The translations under genes and the position numbers were made by a program. The notes beneath the pieces are model-generated. The model saw only the letters and a list, made by a program, of their open reading frames with translations, was not told the DNA's origin and ran no database searches. This document shows positions 58,260-64,000 of a DNA stretch of 64,000 nucleotides, one piece after another. Each line of letters opens with the position of its first letter. Positions within the stretch are counted from its first letter, which is position 1. The stretch lies in assembly GCA_031841125.1 (NCBI GenBank), contig CM063106.1, forward strand, positions 39,738,001 through 39,802,000. Reading direction: 5' to 3'. This DNA is from Acanthococcus lagerstroemiae (lineage: Eukaryota > Arthropoda > Insecta > Hemiptera > Eriococcidae).

Positions 58260-60330
58260 GTTATAGGCACAGATTTTATGAACGTTTTATCTGAATATAA
58301 GAATTAAAGGTCATAAAGACAAATAGCGGATGAAGTGATAGGAGCGAAAATTCGAAAAGGAGTGCTACAAGGTTGCTGTTTATCACTAGTAGATGTGAAA
58401 ATATGTACAAGGGCAGATGGCTAGAATAATAAGGAAAGAAGAAAAGAAGAACTAAAGAAAATGTTGAAAAAGTTGGATTAACAATTGAAAACAAAATATA
58501 AAATGAAGATGAATAAGAATAAAACAATAGTGATGGCAGTCCATTATTATTATACAGCCTTAGATTGTACATAATCGTTACAACCCGCCCAACTCGCGAG
58601 CATAGGCCTCCCCTACCTTCTCCCACGGAATTCTGTTCTTTGCCACCCTTCCCCACGTTATCCCAACTGTCCTATCAATTTCGTCCCGCCACCTGGTTGC
58701 TGGTCTTTCCTTTTCCTCGTACTTCCGTACGGAGTCCTATACCAATTGTCGTGTTTTTCCCTGGCTAAGTGTCCTGCGTATCTGAATTTTAGTTTTTTGA
58801 CTGTATATGCGATCGTTTCCGCTTTGTTCATTGCGTATAACTTTGTGTTTTTGACTTCATCTCTAGATCTGATGTTGAGGATACTTCTTACCATTTTGTT
58901 TTGAGTCACTTGCGATCTGTTTAATTAGGACTTAGTCAGGGCCCAAGTCTGGGCTCCGTGCGTTAAGCAGGGAGCCACACAGCTATCGAAGATTCTAATC
59001 TTTGTAGTCCTATTTTACTTTTAAAAATCTGTTTGAGAGCCCAAAATTGTTTCCACCCATTGCTTACATGCTTCCTTATCTCAGCATCAAATTTATTGTT
59101 GATTGTCAACGTTTGACCCAAATAATTTCGATTTCTATGTCGTCTAAACTTAGTTTTGCATTTTCATTTGTTGATAGAAAATTTGTCTTGCAGAGGTTAA
59201 TTATTGTCAGTCCTACTTTTCTGCATTCCTGGTTTAGCTGTGATACCATCACCCCAACTTCTCCGCGCTTTTGCTTATTAGAATTATGTCGTCCGTGAAC
59301 CTAAGATTGTTTAGATATTTTTCATCAATTTTAATTCCTTTGTTGTCTCAATCCAGGCCGCGAAAGGCATGTTCTAATACCGCGTTAAAATGAATTGGTG
59401 AGAGGGGGTCCCCTTGTCTGAATTTCCTACATTCTCTATCCAGTTTGACAAAGGCGGTTGCGTTCTTGTACACAGTTTGCAGGACTTTCACGATTGTACC
59501 GAGGATGCCTTGGGATGTGAGGGATTCCCAAATTTTTCGGTGGAAAATGGTGTCGAAAGCCTTGTTGAAGTCCATGAAGAGTGCATTTACCTCTAGATTG
59601 TATTCTCTTGCTGTTTCGAACAGTTGATTTGCGGAGTGAATATGATCGATATAATTAGACCTAAAGCCGGCCTGTTCGTATGGTTGGTTTTCATCTAACA
59701 ACGTGACTATTCTGTCATTTAAGATTTTCGTACAGGTTTTACCTATATTTTTGAGTCTATAGATAGGAAAAAATCCGATGAATATGGAAATAGGAGGTGA
59801 AAAGATAAAGGAGATAAAGGAATTTAAATACTTAGGTAGTCTCTGCTACCGCAGGATGGAAGAAGTAAAATAGAAATACAGAGTAGAATAGAACAAGTGG
59901 AGAGAATCATTATTATTTTTTTTTCACGAAGGAGACATGCGATTTCTTCGAGCGTTTATTTGGAGTATAGCATTGTATGGATGTGAACACCTGGACAACG
60001 GGAACATAAGAAAGAAAAAGATGAACGCTTTTGAAACGTGGTGTTATCGAAGAATGTTGAAAATCAAATGGATAGAAATAATCAGGAATGAGGAAGTATT
60101 GAGGCGAATAGGAAGGAAAAAAGAAATTTGGAATGTAATTCTGAAGAGAAGAGTTAAAATGATAGGTCATAATATATGACATCCAGTGATATTGTTATTA
60201 CTGCTAGATAGAATGGTTAAGGGAAAAAACTGAAAAGGAAGGCAAAGAATGAGCTATGGAGAGCAGATAATGAAGGATACAGAAAATAAATCCTTCTCAA
60301 ATAATGAAAAGATTAGCACATAAAAAAGAG
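58260..60330 (+). pseudogene. RTE-like LINE, itself split by another LINE
   Basis: The left part (58260-58540) carries remains of the RT motif GAKIRKGVLQGCCLS and a thumb start. The right part (59763-60330) resumes with IGGEKIKEIKEFKYLGSLCY and IWSIALYGCE, then NAFETWCYRRMLKIKWIE and NEEVLRRIGRKK. Reading resumes at the expected position once the inserted block is removed. Several stops. Confidence 0.8.
58541..59762 (-). pseudogene. LINE inserted in another LINE, minus strand
   Basis: The RT segment 59348-59701 (minus) reads YEQAGFRSNYIDHIHSANQL, ALFMDFNKAFDTIFHRKIWE and RQGDPLSPIHFNAVLE. The rest of the palm is degraded. Further on, toward 58560, LKFRYAGHLAREKHDNW marks the C-terminal block. 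At the left edge a TATTATTATA-like tail sits where the 3' end is expected. The 5' end is truncated. Confidence 0.85.
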
Positions 60331-61250
60331 GAGAGACGCAACCTACTAGTTAAGAGACTGAGAAATCATCATTTGGGCAGGGGAAAATATGCACTTTTTT
60401 TAATATGCATTTATTTATCTCCAGATATGCAAATTGCATTTATTTTTATGCACTTCTATTCCCCATTTATTCTTACTTTCTTGTGTTTTCCATAAAATCA
60501 TATTCCTTAAATTAAAATACTTTTGCAGATGAATGCGTGTGCAAAACTTATACCTTTTTCCCCCCACAAAAGTTTCTTATTTAATAGAACAAAGACATGT
60601 TTTTTTTCAAATTTTCGAACAAACACTGAAAACCGTTCAAATACATTTCTACATGTAGAGTGATATTATAGGAAGAACTTCTTGGTTTAGTTTCCAGAGA
60701 AACGTTTCTTACAGAGGTAGGAGCAATGAATATATTATTTCAAGAAATGGTAGCCACGTTCGCGTTAATGGAAGATTTTGCCATTTGAGGTCATTTTCTA
60801 CCTATAAAGAGGAACAGCATGAAGTTCTACACAATTGTGCTAAAGAGAGGAAGTCATTCTCTACGTACCACATATGTTGTTTTTTTTTTCCTAATTGGAG
60901 AGAATACTTGCTGAGTAAATAGTGGACACATAAACTATCGCACTTTTGTGAGAATTACTCATTTTTATTTACATTTTAATCATTTCTTGAGTATATTTCA
61001 AAAATTTTCGGCATTTTTTTGTTATTTTTTACTAAAATTGTCTACATATGCAAAAATATGCATTTACTTGTCCATATTATGCAAAAATATGCATTTTCAA
61101 ATTTGGTAAAATAAATTGCTCAGATTCAAGCGGCAATCCTGCCCTAATCACCATTCTCCCCCTCTTCAAATAAGTGGAAAATGACGCAAGATACGAGAAA
61201 CATTTAGAAGACCAAAAAAAATTTGCGTATAATTTCATACAAAGTAATAC
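60331..61250. other. Unassigned AT-rich DNA with ATATGCA repeats
   Basis: The word AAAATATGCATTT recurs at both ends of the stretch (about 60390-60450 and 61045-61100). It could be a non-autonomous element whose left end starts CAGGGGAAAATATGCAC. No gene. Confidence 0.35.
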
Positions 61251-61369
61251 AAAATACAATGCCCCGAACTTAACGGGAACCCCCACGGGACCATCAAAAA
61301 CGTAGAGTTCCTATTTTCTCCGCATTTATTTCTTAATGCTCTCTGGGTAGTTGAAATAAATGTTTGAAA

Positions 61370-61610
61370 AAAGAAATATGGCATCCACCATACTTCCCCG
61401 ACCTTGCCCCTAGTGATTTTCATCTTTTCCCGCAGTTGAAAATCGATCCAAACGTTCAACACAGAATTTGATGAAGAAATCAAAGTTGCAGTGACAGAAT
61501 ATTTCAAGACGTTGGCGGCCTCCTTCTTTGAGAAAGGTATAAAAAAAAAAAAAACTCATCTCAAGATGCGACAAACGTATTACTTAATCGTCTTAGTAAT
61601 TATGTAGCAA
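61370..61610 (+). pseudogene. Mariner transposase C-terminal remnant
   Basis: The translation contains HHPYFPDLAPSDFHLFPQLK, which holds the last catalytic Asp of mariner transposases. Degraded C-terminal text follows to about 61610. The rest of the gene is not recognised upstream. Confidence 0.75.
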
Positions 61611-62715
61611 ATTTTTAAATTTGGGTTTATCTTCTTTTTTACGGTTAAAAAAGGGGGAATCTTATTTTATATACTGCCCTTGTACAATTACGCATAAGAA
61701 TTTATTCATTGAAAAGTTTCTTGCTAAATGTATTAGATAACTTATTACATGTGTGCACTACAAGGAGAATCATTACAACACTTATCATTTGTGTTGAATA
61801 ACTATCTACCGTGGCAAAAATGAAATAATTATAAGTTTAGATCGTTGCATAAGGAAAGCACCAATGATGAACTACATTTTCCTCTACTTAATTTCATCAA
61901 AAATGCCACTTATGCACATAGTGCATGAAACCATCGATACTTAATCCGAATCGGACCAGGTAGGCTACTCACTCACCTCCTAGCCTCCCCGAACGCCTGG
62001 ATAGTCGGCTCTCCCTCCCCCCCATTCGACTCGCAAAATGTGAACCGAATTAATCGAAACTGCGGATCGGATGCAACGAACAAAGCAAAAGTTTGCTTTT
62101 GAAAAAGCACGCGTTCCCGTTCACGATGCCGAACCAGCAGTGCATGTGAAACGTAACCTCATCGTTAGTAACGGTTAATAATTTATGAAGGTTCCCGACC
62201 GTATTTTTCTCGAACACGAGCGAGCACATTATAAACCCGGTGACAAATTATCGGGGTACTGTAAGGGTAGGTAGGTATATGTATGTATACCTGCTCGTTA
62301 TTTTTAGCTCGAAAAGGAAGTCATGTCGTCTCGCTAAATCTGTATACTGCACCGTATACCAATCCCTGAAAATTGGTTTCTTCAGAGGTATCTACATCTC
62401 GGTGTACTCTCTGGAAATCAGTTTGCAAGCCTTTCTATTCTGAGAGAGCTCCTAATCCATACAGAACTCCGAGCGTAAGCCTTCCAGACTGACGGTTCGA
62501 AAATCACACACTTGTGTAGCGAATTCAGCACGTGCTCTTACTTTTACACGGAAATTTTTGGTCGGTAGGTGAGTCACGCAGAAAAGATATTTCACTTGAA
62601 ATTCGGAGGCTGTTCTAAAATTTACCAAAAATACTTTCAGAGCCAGTTTCAAGTGATATCAGAATGGAAGGGAGGAGGTAGTTTAAGATTATATTTCATC
62701 CCGTTCTCCCAAAAG
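61611..62715. other. Unassigned DNA, partly unique
   Basis: The section 61960-62450 is CpG-containing and non-repetitive, with TTAATAATTTATGAA at about 62175. It could be regulatory, but nothing proves it. No gene recognised. Confidence 0.35.
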
Positions 62716-62719
62716 GGGT

Positions 62720-63930
62720 GCAAATTACCATGTGTATCCTCCTCTCGTTTTCTTCTTCTTGACGTCGTACACTAAATGGTATTTTGGCTGCTCGCAGTAC
62801 ACGATCTTTGGCTTTTTTAAATAAAATACCAACTTCTTCAATGCCACTCCAGTTCTTAAGATTCTGCACACTGGATAGTTTTCTTTTGCCTTTGGATCTC
62901 TGTCCTTCAATTCTGCCTTCCAGAATGAGTCCAAGTAATTCACATTTTCCTCCACTCCAGATATGCCCTAAATATGCAGTTTTTTTCTCATTCTGATTAT
63001 TTCCTGCGGTTCCCTGGTGACTTCAGCTCTACGTAGTACTTCAGTATTGCTTATTTTATCAATTCAAGATATTCGCATTAATCTTCGGAGAAACTACATT
63101 TCTATTGCTTCTAGTCTATTTACACGTGTATTGATATTTTCTTAATGGACTGTGTCTACACTCCCTAGACAATAATACTGGAATTATATAGGTAACAGTG
63201 AACAACCTTATTACTCGTACAGAGAGGGGTGTTATCAGGGTTTTATTTCTTGGTTCGGCGAGATCCATATCCATCTTTTTCCTTTCCGTTTTTTGAAGAA
63301 ACTATTAACCATTTTTAGATTGTGTTCTTGGAAAAATCTTAAGAGTTTCCAGCCGCCTTTGTTTCTGTTCCCGAATCCAAAATTGCCCATCGTACTACTC
63401 TCATATTTCTGTTCTTTATCTACTTGCTATTCTAGTCTCCCATTAGTACGAAGTTCTTTCTTTTGCTGTTTGCCTCATTTATTACTATTTCATCCACTTG
63501 TTCGTAAAAGTTGTCTATTTCTTCCTCTTAGGCTGTGGAGGTGGGGCGTAAACCTATACACATGTTATAATTGTTTTTTGGAATTCCATTTTCAGTATGG
63601 CTATCCTGTCAGAGATACCTCTTACTTCTTTTATTAAGAGTTTATAATTTGCTTTAATTAAAAACCCGACTCCTTTTTGACCTTCGTCGTTACCAATGTG
63701 GTATAGCAGATTTCCTTTGTGGGTGACGTGGATTTTCTCCCCCTTCTACCGACTTCCGACAGACCTACAGTCGCTATGTTGAAGTGCATGAATGCCTTCT
63801 CCAGTTCGATTAGGTTTTCAGGGTTACGGAGTGTTCTTACGTTTATTGTACCCATTTTTATTTCTGTGAGTTCAAATTTGGATTTGTTTAGCGGGAGTTT
63901 GTTGCTTTTGTTTTCAAAATGAGGGGTCAC
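62720..63930 (-). pseudogene. RTE-like LINE with endonuclease and C-terminus but no RT
   Basis: From 63930 leftwards the minus strand encodes the start of an APE-type endonuclease: TEIKMGTINVRTLRNPENLI, then NIATVGLSEVGRRG, KKESGF, and further NSKRKNFVLMGD and GNFGFGNRNKGGWKLLRFFQ, with stops. Before the RT domain should begin the text jumps, near 63200, to the C-terminal block: NTEVLRRAEVTREPQEIIRM, then AYLGHIWSGGKCELLGLILE and NWSGIEEVGILFKKAKDR. About 2 kb of RT is missing. Confidence 0.85.
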
Positions 63931-64000
63931 TTCTTATCTAGCGTCAGTCGGATGCAGACTTATCGTGAATGCTCTCTTGTTGTGTTCTGACCGTTATCTA

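Overview
This is an insect-type nuclear genomic window. It carries one clear host exon, on the minus strand at 10536-10638, from the RNA-binding protein gene rox8/TIA1/TIAR. It also carries one probable intronless gene, again on the minus strand (11685-12437). Nearly everything else recognisable is transposable-element DNA of animal and mostly arthropod type: BEL/Pao, Gypsy, Penelope, Jockey and RTE-like LINEs, hAT, Tigger/pogo, mariner, tRNA-derived SINEs, MITEs and a foldback element. I saw no prokaryotic operon, CRISPR array, rRNA gene or intact tRNA gene. The species cannot be named from the sequence alone.

Layout from left to right. A hairpin element lies at 771-950. A nearly complete hAT transposon (1632-4000) has 8-bp target duplications and two frameshifts. 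AT-rich and then unique DNA follows to about 6.27 kb. Next come LINE leftovers and a Penelope-like retroelement (7179-9391, minus strand), then an RTE-like LINE fragment and the rox8 exon with the unknown gene beside it. A Gypsy LTR retrotransposon (13360-23301, minus) is split by a younger BEL/Pao element (14297-20203, plus) whose LTRs are identical.

At 24425-26261 there is a hAT-like non-autonomous element with a smaller MITE inside. At 26.8-27.6 kb a SINE head runs into a 14-copy minisatellite. A 5'-truncated Jockey LINE with a perfect 10-bp target duplication occupies 27995-29507. From 31.6 to 39.4 kb there is a mosaic of LINEs: one is cut by a SINE, and another is cut by a 2.25-kb foldback element that itself contains a MITE. 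From 41.3 to 43.8 kb there is an inverted array of about 275-bp units and a LINE ORF1 fragment. A complete Tigger transposon (44958-46961) follows, then a CpG-rich unique region (47.2-48.7 kb). The right end holds a SINE with a 12-bp target duplication, a decayed mariner, a long low-information stretch with about 140-bp repeats in both orientations, a LINE inserted in a LINE, a mariner tail, and a LINE that kept its two ends but lost its reverse transcriptase.

The parts do not form a pathway. They read as host introns or intergenic DNA invaded in layers, and the nesting gives relative ages: Gypsy is older than BEL, RTE-like LINE older than foldback element older than its inner MITE, and LINE older than SINE. 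No element looks fully autonomous, although BEL, hAT and Tigger are each only one or two lesions from an open reading frame.
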